Shown piece after piece: positions 21,809-32,644 of a stretch of 64,000 bases of DNA (position 1 is the first letter of the stretch; each line of letters opens with the position of its first letter). Origin of the DNA: Plazaster borealis (Eukaryota > Echinodermata > Asteroidea > Forcipulatida > Labidiasteridae). The position numbers were made by a program, and so were the translations under genes. The notes below the pieces were generated by a model. The model was not told where the DNA came from. It saw only the letters and a program-made list of their open reading frames with translations, and did no database searches. Location: contig CM037476.1 in the NCBI GenBank assembly GCA_021014325.1, positions 17,768,827 to 17,832,826 on the forward strand. The letters are read 5' to 3'.

Positions 21809-22655
21809 AGGCCATGTCTGAATTGGCGGCTACGGCTACAGCTAGGGCTGGATTGCTGCGTCATCATGCGCTAAAGTATATAGGACGACCTTAGCAACAC
21901 CCTTAGCAACAGTCGTAGCCATAGCTGTAGCTGCCAATTTAGTTACAGCTTTCTGCTTTGAAAATCTCTTGGAAAGCGCTGTAAAAATACTAGCAATCAA
22001 AGTGACCATGTAATGTTGTAATCAGTGGCGTAACTGGGGGGATGTGCCCCCCTCCAATTATTGTCCGTGTGTGGTGTCCCCCCCCCCATTTGATTTTCTA
22101 GACTTTTGAGATTAACAATTACTAGAATAAAATGTTGCATTTTGTAAGTTTTTTAGGTAGTAATTTCAATGTTTTAAGAAGAATGCAATTGGAAACTACC
22201 GTTTTAAATGGCCAGAAATGCCCCCCTTGGGAAAAAATGATGCACTTCCTTCTGCCCCCCCCCCCCTAAAATTTTACCTTAGTTCCAGTTGTTGGTTATA
22301 ATTGGAGAGAGTGAGTGTTACATAAGAAAGCACTGTTATTCCTCAGGGTAAGACTAGATTCTTTTTTACCTTGGAGACACAATGTGGATCAGGAGGACAT
22401 TGCTTTCCATCACTGGTAATTATTTTATTTTTTCTTTGAAGACGCCTACTTTGTTTGACAAATTTGTTGCTTATTTTTGCCCCCCAAAAGAAGACAACAT
22501 ATTTCAATGTATTTTTGCTTAGATATCTTGCCACCATTCTTTCAGAGATTGATTTAATTTTACCCATATTTTAGACTTCTACTTTTAGAAGTTCTACAAA
22601 GCCAGCAAATGTTTAGTCTGGCTCTTTCCTCCGTGGATTCTTTTTTTTTAAATTA
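21809..22655. other. No gene; G/C-run bounded repeat at 22022-22300
   Basis: GTGGCGTAACTGGGGGG to a poly-C run near 22260 and TTTTACCTTAGTTCCAGTT looks like a transposon bounded by G and C tracts. Similar GTGGCGTA/GGCGTACC starts occur near 43815 and 44580. Nothing else recognised. Confidence 0.45.
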
Positions 22656-22740
22656 AAAAGCCCTCATCCTCCTCTTTCTGAAACCCCCCCAAACCTAGGA
22701 CGATAAACTGGTGTATTTTTTTTACCCGGTACTTGGCTTT
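22656..22740 (-). repeat. Family J fragment
   Basis: AAAAAGCCCTCATCCTCCTC and GGACGATAAACTGGTGTATT match the right end of the larger element at 44929-45530. Confidence 0.6.
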
Positions 22741-22797
22741 ACTTTTAATTCCATAGAATGGTCCTATTCCATAGACGATCCTTTGATAAACACGTTT

Positions 22798-22988
22798 GGG
22801 CCCAATTTCATAAAGCATGTAAGCACACAAACTTGCTAAGCACAGAAAACACTTGCTTATGAAAAAAGGTTACCAGCCAAAATACCATACAGTTACCATT
22901 GCTGTGACTGGTACCTCACTCATTTCTTGCTTAGCAAAGAAATTTGCTGAGCAGAATTTTCTGCTAAACAGCTTTATGAAATGGGCCC
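22798..22988. mobile_element. Family E element
   Basis: GGGCCCAATTTCATAAAGC pairs with AGCTTTATGAAATGGGCCC. The interior has GGTTACCAGCCAAAATACC. Confidence 0.88.
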
Positions 22989-23204
22989 TGGCAACTTGTC
23001 CACACTTTTACACTTGACGGACAACCTTAACCCATTTCCATAGCAGTGTAAACATTTGAATATTAACTATTCTTATCTATCAAAATTATGCGTTGAAGGT
23101 AAATGCAACAGGTGGGTAAACATTGGAAATATTATTTAAAGTGATTATCAACGAGAGAGTTTCGTGATGGTCGTTGCGTTATGTTTTGTGGTAATAAAAC
23201 CACA

Positions 23205-23965
23205 AGTAAAACTGACCGGGTAAATGTTAAATAATTTGGGGTTGAAGAAAGAAAAATTGACTAGAGCGGGATTTGAACCAACGACCTCCTAATTAACGTG
23301 CTGGCGCTCCACCAACTCAGCTATCTAGCCCTGTGTTGGTGGTCTCCCTATTTTTGTTGATATATTTGTTTGGGAGTTTATTACTTGATATTTGAAATAA
23401 AAAAGTGCATCCCCCTTAAGGTGATCCTGCTGCTGCCGCTTCCCAGGTTGTATCGTAAGTGGGTTTGATCCCTGTCCTAAACGTCAGTTAGCAGTTGTAT
23501 GGCTTTTGACTGGCACCCCCGGACAAAGATACTGACAAAATAGGGAGACCATTAGGAAGCCAAGTTGAATTAAATATATTCCATCTTTCAACAAATGAAA
23601 ATATTCTCTCCATATTCTCTCCATCTCTGCATGAAACATACATTATTTGTTTTAAACTATTTGGAGTTGAACAAAGAAAAATTTACTAGAGCAGGATTTG
23701 AGCCAACGACCTCCGGTTTAAAAGGGCGGCAAACTGAGCTATTTATAGCCCTATGTTGGCGGTCTCCCTATTTTGTCAATATCTTTGATCGGGGGTGCCA
23801 GTCAGAATCCCGCTCTAGTCCCTATTGCCAACTTGGTAGAGGGCCAGCACGTTAAACCGGAGGTCATTGGTTCAAATCCCGCTCCAGTCAATTTTTCTTT
23901 GTTCAACCCCAAATCATTAAAAAAATTACCCAGTCAGTTTCCCTTTTGGTTTATAACTTGATATT
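23205..23965. mobile_element. Cluster of inverted tRNA-headed SINEs
   Basis: Three tRNA-like heads occur at about 23262-23335 (minus), 23688-23755 (minus) and 23820-23893 (plus). Minus heads show GGATTTGAACCAACGACC; the plus head shows GGTTCAAATCCCGCTCC. The first head, read on the minus strand, has a 7-bp acceptor stem (GGCTAGA with TCTAGTC, one wobble) and a D arm, but a poor anticodon stem. The outer arms form an inverted repeat. Confidence 0.7.
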
Positions 23966-24660
23966 TGTTTTATTTGTCCAAGTTGCCTGTAAAGATGGCA
24001 CATACCGGGAACAATCTTTTTCTCAAAATTTAGTTTGTATGTTTTCTCAGAGGATGGGAATGTATGCACTCTTCCAAAGTTCAAACCAAGATTGAATGTT
24101 TCCACATTAAGATGTTAAAATCTATTTACTACAGATTGTCAAATTGTACATAGTTTAATAGGAATTGATTATAGATTTATCAGCTATTGACCATCAGTAA
24201 TTTGCATTAGGTATGCAGCGATAGGCTCGTGCGTACAATGCGCCGCACGTGCTATGTGGTAATTGATACGCGGTGCATGATGTGAAGAACGTTGTGTTTA
24301 CATCGCGCACCTGCACCTTCCGCGCTAGCGCCCTCTGTTGACAAGTTGTGCGCTGTAATGTTATTAAATAGAAGCGTTTAGATTATTATTATGAGAAGCG
24401 TAATGATGACATTCTTAGGAGTAAATATAAATAAATAAATAGTAAACTTGTGGGTACAACTATGTGTCGACGTTTTCAAACAGTATACTCTGCTTGTTTT
24501 CAGAAGATGACATTGTATTTGTAAATATTACTTAAGAATGACTTAACAGAAGGAATGTAATGGTAGTTGATTGTCTGGCACTGTCTGTAAATATTGTAGT
24601 ACCGGTAATAAAGTAACTGTTTACTGTTCGATCGTACAATTGACTCCATGCTAACAGTCA

Positions 24661-25033
24661 TTAAAGGCACTGAACACATTTGGAAATTGTCAAAGACTAG
24701 TGTTCTCACTTGGTGTATCCCAACATATGCATAAAATAACAAGCCTGTGAAAATTTGGGCTCAATTGGTCATCGAAGTTGCAAGAAAATGATGAAATAAA
24801 AACACCCTTGTTGTACAAATTTGTGTGCTTTCAGATAGGAATAAAAACTTCTTGCAAGAAGTTTTTATTATTTTAGTGAGAAATTACCTCTTTCTCAAAA
24901 ACTACGTTACTTCAGAGGGAGTCGTTTCCTACAATGTTTTAAACTATCAACAGCTCTCCGTTGCTTGTTACCAAGTCAGTTTTTATGCTAATATTTGTTT
25001 TGAGTCATTACCAAACGTGTACGATACCTTTAA
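24661..25033 (+). mobile_element. Family A MITE, copy A8
   Basis: TTAA at 24661-24664 and 25030-25033, with a perfect TTCTTGCAAGAA centre. Confidence 0.93.
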
Positions 25034-25406
25034 TAGGAATTGATTATAGATTTATCAGCTATTGACCATCAGTAATTTGTCATAGGTATGCAGCGATCGG
25101 TTCGCTCGTACAATGCGCCGCACGTGCTATGTGATAATTGATACGTGGTGCGCGATGTGAAGAATGTTGTGTTTACATCGCGCATGTGCACCTTCTGCGC
25201 TAGCGCCCTCTGTTGACAAGCGTTTATTATTCCTTTGATTATTATTGGTTAATTAAAACACTGCATTTGTAGCCCAGGGGCTAAATTGCTACACAGTTTA
25301 CAATTAAAGATTAAAAAACATTGCAATGTACATAAAATTACTTATTTAAAAATAGCTACGGGTTTTCACTGAAATACATCCAGAAAACAAAAACATAGCA
25401 CACACT

Positions 25407-25758
25407 TTAAAGGTATCGTACACGTTTGGTATTTACTCAAAATATATATTAGCATAAAAACTGACTTGGTAACGAGCAACAGAGAGCTGTTGATAGTATA
25501 AAACATTGTGAGAAACGACTCCCTCTGAAGTAACGTAGTTTTTGAGAAAGAGGTAATTTCTCACTAAAATAATAAAAGACTTCTAGCTAGAAGCCTTTTA
25601 TTCCTATCTGAAAGCACACAAATTTGTACAACAAGGGTGTTTTTTCTTTCATCATTTTCTTGCAACTTCGATGACCAATTTAGCCCAAATTTTCACAGGC
25701 TTGTTATTTTATGCATATGTTGGGATACACCAAGTGAGAACACTGGTCTTTGACAATT
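25407..25758 (-). mobile_element. Family A MITE, copy A9, one end missing
   Basis: Starts at TTAA (25407-25410) and stops at TTTGACAATT, losing the last 20 or so bases. The centre is TTCTAGCTAGAA instead of TTCTTGCAAGAA, still palindromic. Confidence 0.9.
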
Positions 25759-26060
25759 CTAAGGAGTAACTATAAATAAATAAATAGTAAACTTGCGGGT
25801 ACAACCATGTGTAAAATCTCTGTTGGAGGAGTGTTTGCTCTGAAAAGAGCCGTTGTGGTCTCAACGTTTCAAACAGTATACTCTGCTCATCTTCAGGAGA
25901 TGACATTCTATTTGTAAATAGTACTTAAGAATAACATGACAAAAGGAATGTAATGGTAGTTGATTGTCTGGTAACACTGTCTGTAAATATTGTAGTACCG
26001 GTAATAAAGTAACTGATTACTGTTCGATCGTACAATTGACTCTGTGCTAACAGTCATTAA

Positions 26061-26621
26061 TAGACCTTTCCATTGCACGTCCCATCCCGGATTTTTGCCA
26101 ACCAAGGTTGGAAAACTATGGAAAGCCATGAATGCATAGCAAAAACAGATAACCACAGTTTGTAATAATCTTACATAAATATTCAAAAACAGTGTTCCAT
26201 TTGTTGGAAACATAGCAACCAATCACGTGATGTATTTTTTTCAATTGAAAGTTTTCAGAAATGTTGAATTCGATCACAACATCTGCTAACACCGTCCATG
26301 CCAACCAGCGCGGTTTGTTTATCAACAATGGAAAGGTCTAGAAGGAAACCCACGACACTACTGTAGAAGAAGCCATGTTGTCACTTTGTCAGTACTGCAC
26401 TCCCACAGTTGGCATCGGTATGACAAAATAAAAACAACTTTAACAGATGGGCCGCCCTTATAGTCTGGTTACGGATGAAGGCAAAACTCGTGGGCGGAAA
26501 CAACGAGAGCAGATGTCGAGCAACCAGCCATGCATGCCGTTGCGATCGGTTTTGATTAATGTTAAACAAATTGTAATGAGGGATGACTAGATGTAATGTA
26601 TTTCGTGGAATTAGCAGACCA
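26061..26621. other. No gene; small inverted-repeat element suspected
   Basis: TAGACCTTTCCATTGCACG near 26062 is mirrored by CAATGGAAAGGTCTA near 26326-26340, suggesting a roughly 280-bp inverted-repeat element. Nothing recognised in 26341-26621. Confidence 0.5.
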
Positions 26622-26794
26622 GGGCCCAATTTCATAGAGCTGCTTAAGCAGAAAATTTTGCTTAACAATTTCCTGCTTAGCAGAAATGGGCAGGATACCA
26701 GTCACAAATTGTACATGTGACATGGTAGTTTTAGCTGGTTACCTTATTCTGGTAAGCATAAGTTTGTTGTGCTTAGCTACTTTTTGTGCTTAAG
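26622..26794. mobile_element. Family E element, right end truncated
   Basis: GGGCCCAATTTCATAGAGCT start and GGTTACCTTATTCTGGTAAG inside. It ends at GTGCTTAAG without the GGGCCC terminus. Confidence 0.85.
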
Positions 26795-27038
26795 CCCACA
26801 TTCTAGAATCTTGCACCACATACTTGCGCTTTGCGGAGTTTGGCCACCCGCACACCAAGCCGTTACAATTTTCTCCTGTCTTTATTGAGAACATTCATTT
26901 TCAAGAGAGATGCCTACGTCATTAACAGTCTTTGGTTATCGACCCATTTTTCAGGTTGTTTCGGTCACTGAATTTCGTGTCAGAACTGTTTCTGGTTAGG
27001 GTTGCCAACCCCCCCCCCCACAACACCCCATGCACCAT

Positions 27039-27128
27039 GGCCCATTTTCATAGAGTTGAAAAATAAGCTAAGCAAGACATAATTATGCTTACCAAAATAC
27101 TGTTAAGAAGTTCTATGAAATTGGACCC
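27039..27128. mobile_element. Short family E derivative
   Basis: About 90 bp, GGCCCATTTTCATAGAG to TTCTATGAAATTGGACCC, an internally deleted copy. Confidence 0.7.
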
Positions 27129-27194
27129 AGAGCTTGAGACAGGTGTGCCAAGTGTGGTGCGCTAGATCGCGTTGTATAACTTATTTGAATGATT

Positions 27195-27640
27195 GTGCCT
27201 GGCTGAGCGGATAAGAGCACCGGATTCAAGCTCTGGTGTTTCTGATCAGCAGAGTGTGGGTTCGAGTCCCAGCCGTGACACTTGAGTCCTTAAGCAAGAC
27301 ACTTAACCATTATTGCTGCGTCGTCCTTCAGATGGGACGTTAAGCCCTAGGTCCCGTGTGTTGTGTAATGCACGTAAAAGAACCCAGTGCACTTTTTTTC
27401 AAGAAAAGGGGTTCGCCCCGGTGTTCCTGGTTTGATTGGCTGCATATTGCGCCACAGCACCTTGTAAACCATTACATGGTGCTATGTAAAGGAAAAAGGT
27501 CTCATACTTAAAAAAACGTAGCTCCACATACCTTGCAGGAAAATACTGAATGTTGGAGCACCATGAGCGTCACTGAGTGACGGATTTGTGCGCTATATAA
27601 GAAGCCACTATTGTTATTATTATTATTATTATTATCTAAA
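27195..27640 (+). mobile_element. tRNA-derived SINE, near full length
   Basis: The A box TGGCTGAGCGGATAAGAGC and B box GTGGGTTCGAGTCCC are well kept. The middle has a conserved-looking CCTTCAGATGGGACGTTAAG. The end is TGCGCTATATAAG followed by (ATT)n. The length of about 445 bp fits a composite deuterostome SINE with a LINE-type tail. Confidence 0.85.
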
Positions 27641-28068
27641 TGAATTTTTTCTTGTTCGTCTTTCATTGCTCAGATTGTGTGGATCGCTGCGAGTGCTATC
27701 TTCTGGCAACATCGTCAAGTAATCGTCATGGTAACTGTATACCATTTTGTCCATATTGATGGTGGCGAGTGTAGCTATAATGTCTAGACCAGCTGATTCA
27801 TTATTTATGAATAACAAACTTTTACCGGCTTAATGGTCAAGGTAGTAGGGCACACGTCCTTTTAAGTAAATTTTGTTTTGAGCCGTATTGACTCCCTTGC
27901 ACCACTGTCACGCGCAACTACTGTCTGCCACGTGTGCCATTTTGGGAGTCAAATCGCATGTTAAATTTGTAAACAACACCGCAATGCCTAAAAAGCGCAC
28001 TGTATAACAGACAGGGACATTGACTCCTGAAATTGTGCAAAGCAAGAGGTGTGGTGATAATGTCAGCT

Positions 28069-28270
28069 TGGCCCAATTTTATAGAGCTGCTTAAGCACAA
28101 AAGTGTGAAAAGGGCTTTATAAGCACAACAAAATTATGCTTGGTAGAAAAAGGTTACCGGCCAAAATACCATTTCACATGTACCATTTGTGACTGGTATC
28201 CTGCTAATTTTTGCTTAGCAGGAAATTTGTAAGCAATACTATCTGCTTAAGCAGCTCTATAAAATTGGGC
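28069..28270. mobile_element. Family E element
   Basis: GGCCCAATTTTATAGAGCTG and CAGCTCTATAAAATTGGGC are inverted ends. A few extra bases (GTGTGAAAAGGGC) lie inside. Confidence 0.85.
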
Positions 28271-28370
28271 ACCGGTGATTTGGGTCAATATCGGATGGTA
28301 TCCTTCCTTTTACTGGACAATCAAGAACCTGGATCTGGATCTGGATCTGGATAAATATTCTCAACGCTCT

Positions 28371-28571
28371 TATTCGCCCTTTGTACCGATCCGCCGTGTG
28401 CGTGTAGAGCCTCGACTTCATGCTTCATTTGTATTGTATTTATGTATCCGTTTGGATGAAAGTGCCATTACATTACCGTGACAATACAGAGTTATATAAT
28501 GCTTCGATTCACTGCTGTCCCCAATTCGAGGCTCTACACGCAAATGGCTGACCGTGCAGAGGGCCGAATTA
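28371..28571. mobile_element. Small inverted-repeat element, about 200 bp
   Basis: CGTGTAGAGCCTCGA (about 28399) is inverted as TCGAGGCTCTACACG (about 28526). The outer ends TATTCGCCCT and AGGGCCGAATTA also match imperfectly. A short GGATCT repeat precedes it. Confidence 0.6.
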
Positions 28572-28762
28572 GAGCCAAACGAGAAGAGTGGGTGTGCGCG
28601 GTGTAGTTTTTAGTTTATTCTAAGGTGGGTTTTAATGGCCCTTTAAAAGGTCCGTGATGGTTATAATGTCTTTTGGTAATCCACGTATTATTTTTTTGAG
28701 ACAAATCATGACAGTAGAGTAAAATTTAGTACCCTAATGGTTTCTGTTTCCTGTTAACGTAG

Positions 28763-29570
28763 CTGGGTCCAATTAAATGCAGCTACTTCAGCAGAATATG
28801 TTGCCTACGGATTTTCTGCGTTTGCGTAGCAAAAGTAAACGGGAAACCAGTCAAAGTCAGTATGTGTGATGATGTATTTTTAGCTGGTAACCTTGTTCTG
28901 GTGAGCAAAACAAAAGCATTTCACAATCGGATTCTGAATTGTTTCACAATCAAGGGGATTTTTCCCGCATTATTTTCTGCTAAATAGGACAGCAGTCATA
29001 TAGTCGGTAAGTGTTACGATGTATTTTGGCCAGTAAGCAAAAGTGTTCTTTGGTGATAAACTAAACAATCATTTCACAATCGGTGTCTGAAACATTTTGC
29101 AATCAAGGGGATTTCCCCCCCCCCCATAATTTTTCTGCTCAGCAAAACTAGAGGGGAAACCAGTCAAAGTCTGTACATGTGATATGGTATTTCAACTGGT
29201 AACCTTATTCTGGTAAGCAAACTTGTCTTATGCTTAGCTACTTTTGTTGCGGTTTAAGCAGCTCTATGAAAATTGCACCCAGTCGGCACAGGTTGGTAGC
29301 TGCGCCTGAACTATTTCACAATCAGTGGTAGAAACGTTTCACAATCAAGGGAATTTCCTCCCATGATTTTCTGCTTAGCAAAACTAATCAGGAAACCTTA
29401 TTCTGGTAACCTTATTCTGGTAAGCAAACTTGTCTTATGCTTAACTACTTTTGTTGTGGTTTAAGCAGCTGTATGAAAATTGCACCCATCCTGCACAGGG
29501 TGGTAGCGGCGCCTGAACTATTTAACAATCAGTGTTTAAATTGTTTCACAGTCAAGGGAATTTCCCTGAT
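28763..29570 (+). repeat. Irregular array of family E-derived modules
   Basis: An E-type left end (GGGTCCAATTAAATGCAGCT) is followed by four modules. Each has TTTCACAATC or a close variant, AATCAAGGG and GGTAACCTTATTCTGGTAAG, at about 28919, 29072, 29312 and 29520 (spacings about 153, 240 and 208). Two internal ends read GCAGCTNTATGAAAATTGCACCC. Confidence 0.75.
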
Positions 29571-29846
29571 GTGTCATGATAACATTTACATTGTTAAAAG
29601 TGTTTCCTCAGCTTGCAATGGGGGATGTGATGCACAAAAGCATATCCCGTTTGAAACAAAACAACACACAAAACCCCTGTTATATACTTTTGTCGGCTAA
29701 TGCTGGATATTAGTAGCTTCAGTAACTACAGTCCTGACGGATGACTAGAGCAGGCTCGTAGAAACATTGAGACCAAGTAAATAACTCACTCTGTTCCAGT
29801 TAAATTTATAACGAGAAGTCGCATTTCCTACCTCCCCAGGTAGTAC
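29571..29846. other. No gene seen
   Basis: Unique-looking DNA between the E-derived array and locus 3. Confidence 0.4.
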
Positions 29847-30053
29847 TTAATAGGCAGGACAGTTCTTTTCAGATAAGTAGTCTCTCGAATACCCAAATCT
29901 ACTCTGCGTCAGTAGAATAAATAGAAAGACAAGTTCTCAATGAACAAATCTACACAGCTAAGTAGATAAACACATGGTGTTACCGTAAACATTGTTATCT
30001 CACCATGCAATGCCCCATAACCTCTGAATTAGTCAAGAGATCTGCCATTTTGT

Positions 30054-30436
30054 TTAAAGGCATCGTACACGTTTGGTAATTGGAACCCACTTTTTGCATC
30101 AAAAACTATATAGATGTAGATATATACCATAAAACTAACCTGTGAAAGTTTCATTTCAAAAGGTGGTAGCGTTTTTGAGATATTGCCGAAAATCTGGAGC
30201 GGTTATGTCCACGCAGGAAGAACAAACTGCATTGGAATACACTATCTGAGAATTGTTCGCAGATTCAAATGTTATGGGGGATAAAAAGTGATATATTTTT
30301 CCATAACCGCAGTACTTTGAAGTGAAAAGTTTCTCAAAATGCATTATACTATCCAAAGCTGCTGTACTTCTTACCAAGTAAGTTTTTATTGCCATTAATT
30401 ATCAGAGTCATTACCAAACGTGTCTGATGCCTTTAA
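30054..30436 (+). mobile_element. Family B MITE, copy B4
   Basis: TTAA at 30054-30057 and 30433-30436, complete. Confidence 0.92.
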
Positions 30437-30557
30437 TAAGCAGGACAGTTCTTTTCAGATAAAGTAGTCTCCCGAATTCCGAAATCTACTCTATGTCAGT
30501 AGAATAAATAGCAAGACAAGTTCTCAATGAACAAATCTACACTGCTAAGTAGATATA

Positions 30558-30892
30558 TACAGATGGTTAAATAGATGTTAATTTTGCATCGGGGAAAAGG
30601 AATATATTTTGTTTTACCCTTACACCGATGTGTATTAAGCACTTTATACTCCGTACTTTCTTGGGTTCTGTCGAAACAAAATTAACATCTGTTTAATTGC
30701 TGCGAAACCTAGGATTCAAACTGGCTAGCTCGGTGGTATAGTGGTAAGACATCTGCTCTAGCAATGCAAAGGTCGTGGGTTCCAATCCCACCCGAGTGAT
30801 TTGACTGTGGATTTTTAATCACAGAACCCGGGAAAGTACTGAGTATACAGTGCTTAATACACATCAGTCTAAGGGTAAAAACAAATTATATA
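30558..30892 (+). mobile_element. tRNA-headed SINE pair inserted in locus 3
   Basis: GCTCGGTGGTATAGTGGTAA (A box) and GTGGGTTCCAATCCCAC (T arm with a 5-bp stem) at 30727-30797 are followed by ACTGAGTATACAGTGCTTAA. An inverted piece (GTGTATTAAGCACTTTATAC) precedes it. The acceptor stem is partly broken, so this is not a working tRNA gene. Confidence 0.75.
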
Positions 30893-30992
30893 CACATGGT
30901 GTTACCGTAAACTGAATAATATATTGATACCTCACCATGCAATACCTCAAAACCTCTGAATTACAGTCAAGAGATTTTCACATTTTGTTTAA

Positions 30993-31682
30993 TGTATTAC
31001 AATTTACAAGGCTGTTATCAATAGTTAAACAAAAAAATTGTAATAAATTCATTATAAATGTCTGCCATATGGTAGTGTCCATGAGTAAACAGTGCTCACT
31101 ATGGCTGTACCCTATGTAGGAACTACCATTGGCAAATATTGGTAAAGTTGCTCATTTAAAGGAAAAGTGCATGGTTTTTGTTCAGGGTTCACCCTTAATG
31201 CTAGCCTGGCACGCTGTCTAGTAAAACAAAATTGAACACCCTTTTAGTTTTACCAAATCCTGGCTAAAACCGTGCCCAGGAATGTGCCCCCTTTACAATC
31301 CGAGGACGAGGCCGCCACGGATGCAAGTCTATGCCGAATGTTATAACGGTGTAAAATTTTGCTCACCAATTTTCCAAAGTTCAATCCAACTGATGCACAA
31401 GAAACAATGAGCACTGAACAGGGTATGGAAACGATGTAGAGGTATATACGCAGATGACGACAGGAATAAGGTGCAGGGGCATTTCTAAGTATGAGGAATG
31501 CTGCACACATGAATTATTTGAAAATTGAACTAATCTCTCCATTGAACTGCGGTGTGTATTATTATTAGGCATTATGTACATTCAAGCGGGACTTGTTGAT
31601 ATCCCGTTCTTTTGCAATGAAATAGGTGTATATAAAATGTTATTTGTTTGGTTAGTATTATGATGTGATTCAAAAGCACAAG
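30993..31682. other. No gene seen
   Basis: Unique-looking sequence. Frames of up to 86 codons at 31250-31581 have no family features. Confidence 0.4.
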
Positions 31683-32134
31683 GACAACATTAGTAATTGT
31701 CAAAGAACAGTATCCTCACTTTATGTTTTCACTGTTTTCAAACATCAGGGCCCAATTTCATAGAGCCGCTAAGCACAACAATTTGCTTAGCATGAAATTT
31801 CCACGTGATGTTCAGGATAAGCAAACAACAAGTAATACCAGTAACAAGCAATATGCAACACATGGAAATTTGGTTGGTAATCCTGTTTTTATCAAGGAAG
31901 AAATTTCATGCCAAGCAAATTGTTGTGCTTAGCAGCTCTATGAAATTGGGCCCAGGTTGTGGACTTACAAGATCAAATCTAATTTTTTTACTCATTTCTC
32001 AAAGACTATAGCATTTCAGGCAAACATATTTCATGAGATGTTTTCCACCATGACCATCTTTCTACCATGTCAGTTATGTGCAAATCTGTGAACATTTATA
32101 TTTTCACTCTTAACAATGTTCACACCCTTTTTAA
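31683..32134 (+). repeat. Family C element interrupted by family E
   Basis: ACAACATTAGTAATTGTCAA at the start and AATGTTCACACCC at the end. The two halves are separated by the E copy at 31748-31953. Confidence 0.75.
31748..31953. mobile_element. Family E element nested in family C
   Basis: GGGCCCAATTTCATAGAGCC and AGCTCTATGAAATTGGGCCC termini. The interior is symmetric around AAGCAAACAACAAG (GCTTAGCATGAAATT pairs with AATTTCATGCCAAGC). Confidence 0.92.
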
Positions 32135-32266
32135 GGCTGTTATTTGTTTGTTTGTTTCTTTGTAATATGCTTTGTGTTTTGTGAGGGGGAGGGGGACTAT
32201 TAGTGCATTGGTTATTCTTTCATGTCAGTCATCCTGTTATTGCAGTGAAATAAACACTTGTTGTAA

Positions 32267-32644
32267 GGGAGCGTCTCAAAGGACGGGCATGTTCTAGATG
32301 CAAAAGAACATTCCCGTGGGCACACCACTGCAATCCATTGGACCGCCAGAACGTTCCGCTGGACCGCATCATTCTGCCGAAGTACTGGAGCAATCCTGCA
32401 TGAGTGAATACATGCATTGGTTCTAGACGCAAAAGAACATTCCCGTGGGCACACCACTGCAATCCAATGGACCACCAGAACGTTCCACTGGACCGCATCA
32501 TTCTGCCGAAGTACCGGAGCAATCCTACATGAGTGAATACATGCATTGGTATTATGTTCCAATGGAGCGTTCCGACGGTCCAACGAAACAGTCCATGTGA
32601 ACGCGCTGGAATCCTTATCCGATTCCGACTTTTGAGATGCTCCC
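32267..32644. mobile_element. Inverted-repeat element with a 129-bp internal tandem duplication
   Basis: The left end GGGAGCGTCTCAAA is inverted at the right as TTTGAGATGCTCCC. Inside, a 129-bp unit beginning TTCTAGATGCAAAAG (32292) repeats from 32421. Because 129 is a multiple of three, minus-strand frames of 123 and 105 codons stay open, but neither shows a known domain. Confidence 0.75.

Larger units (their letters stand above)
24155..26060. repeat. TTAA-bounded direct duplication split by a MITE (locus 2)
   Basis: The left unit 24155-24664 starts TTAATAGGAATTGATTATAG and ends CTAACAGTCATTAA. The right unit 25030-26060 starts and ends the same way. MITE A8 fills the junction between them. 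The right unit is further split by truncated MITE A9. Motifs shared by the two arms include GCGCCGCACGTGCTATGTG and GTAGTTGATTGTCTGG. Confidence 0.88.
29847..30992. repeat. TTAA-bounded direct duplication split by a MITE (locus 3)
   Basis: The left unit 29847-30057 starts TTAATAGGCAGGACAG and ends CATTTTGTTTAA. The right unit starts TTAATAAGCAGGACAG at 30433 and ends CATTTTGTTTAA at 30992. MITE B4 fills the junction. The right unit is split by a SINE at about 30558-30892. Confidence 0.88.

Noticed and set aside
23262..23335. Functional tRNA gene on the minus strand
   Set aside because: The acceptor stem is good but the anticodon stem does not pair, and two degenerate sister copies lie in the same inverted element.
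24825..25043. Recurrent conserved peptide (LSDRNKNFLQEVFIILVRNYLF) in many frames
   Set aside because: It is the translation of MITE family A in one direction and appears in every copy, with stop-broken and unrelated surroundings; no start, splice or codon signal.
30727..30797. Functional tRNA gene
   Set aside because: A and B boxes are present, but the acceptor and anticodon stems are broken and a SINE body follows; it is a SINE head.
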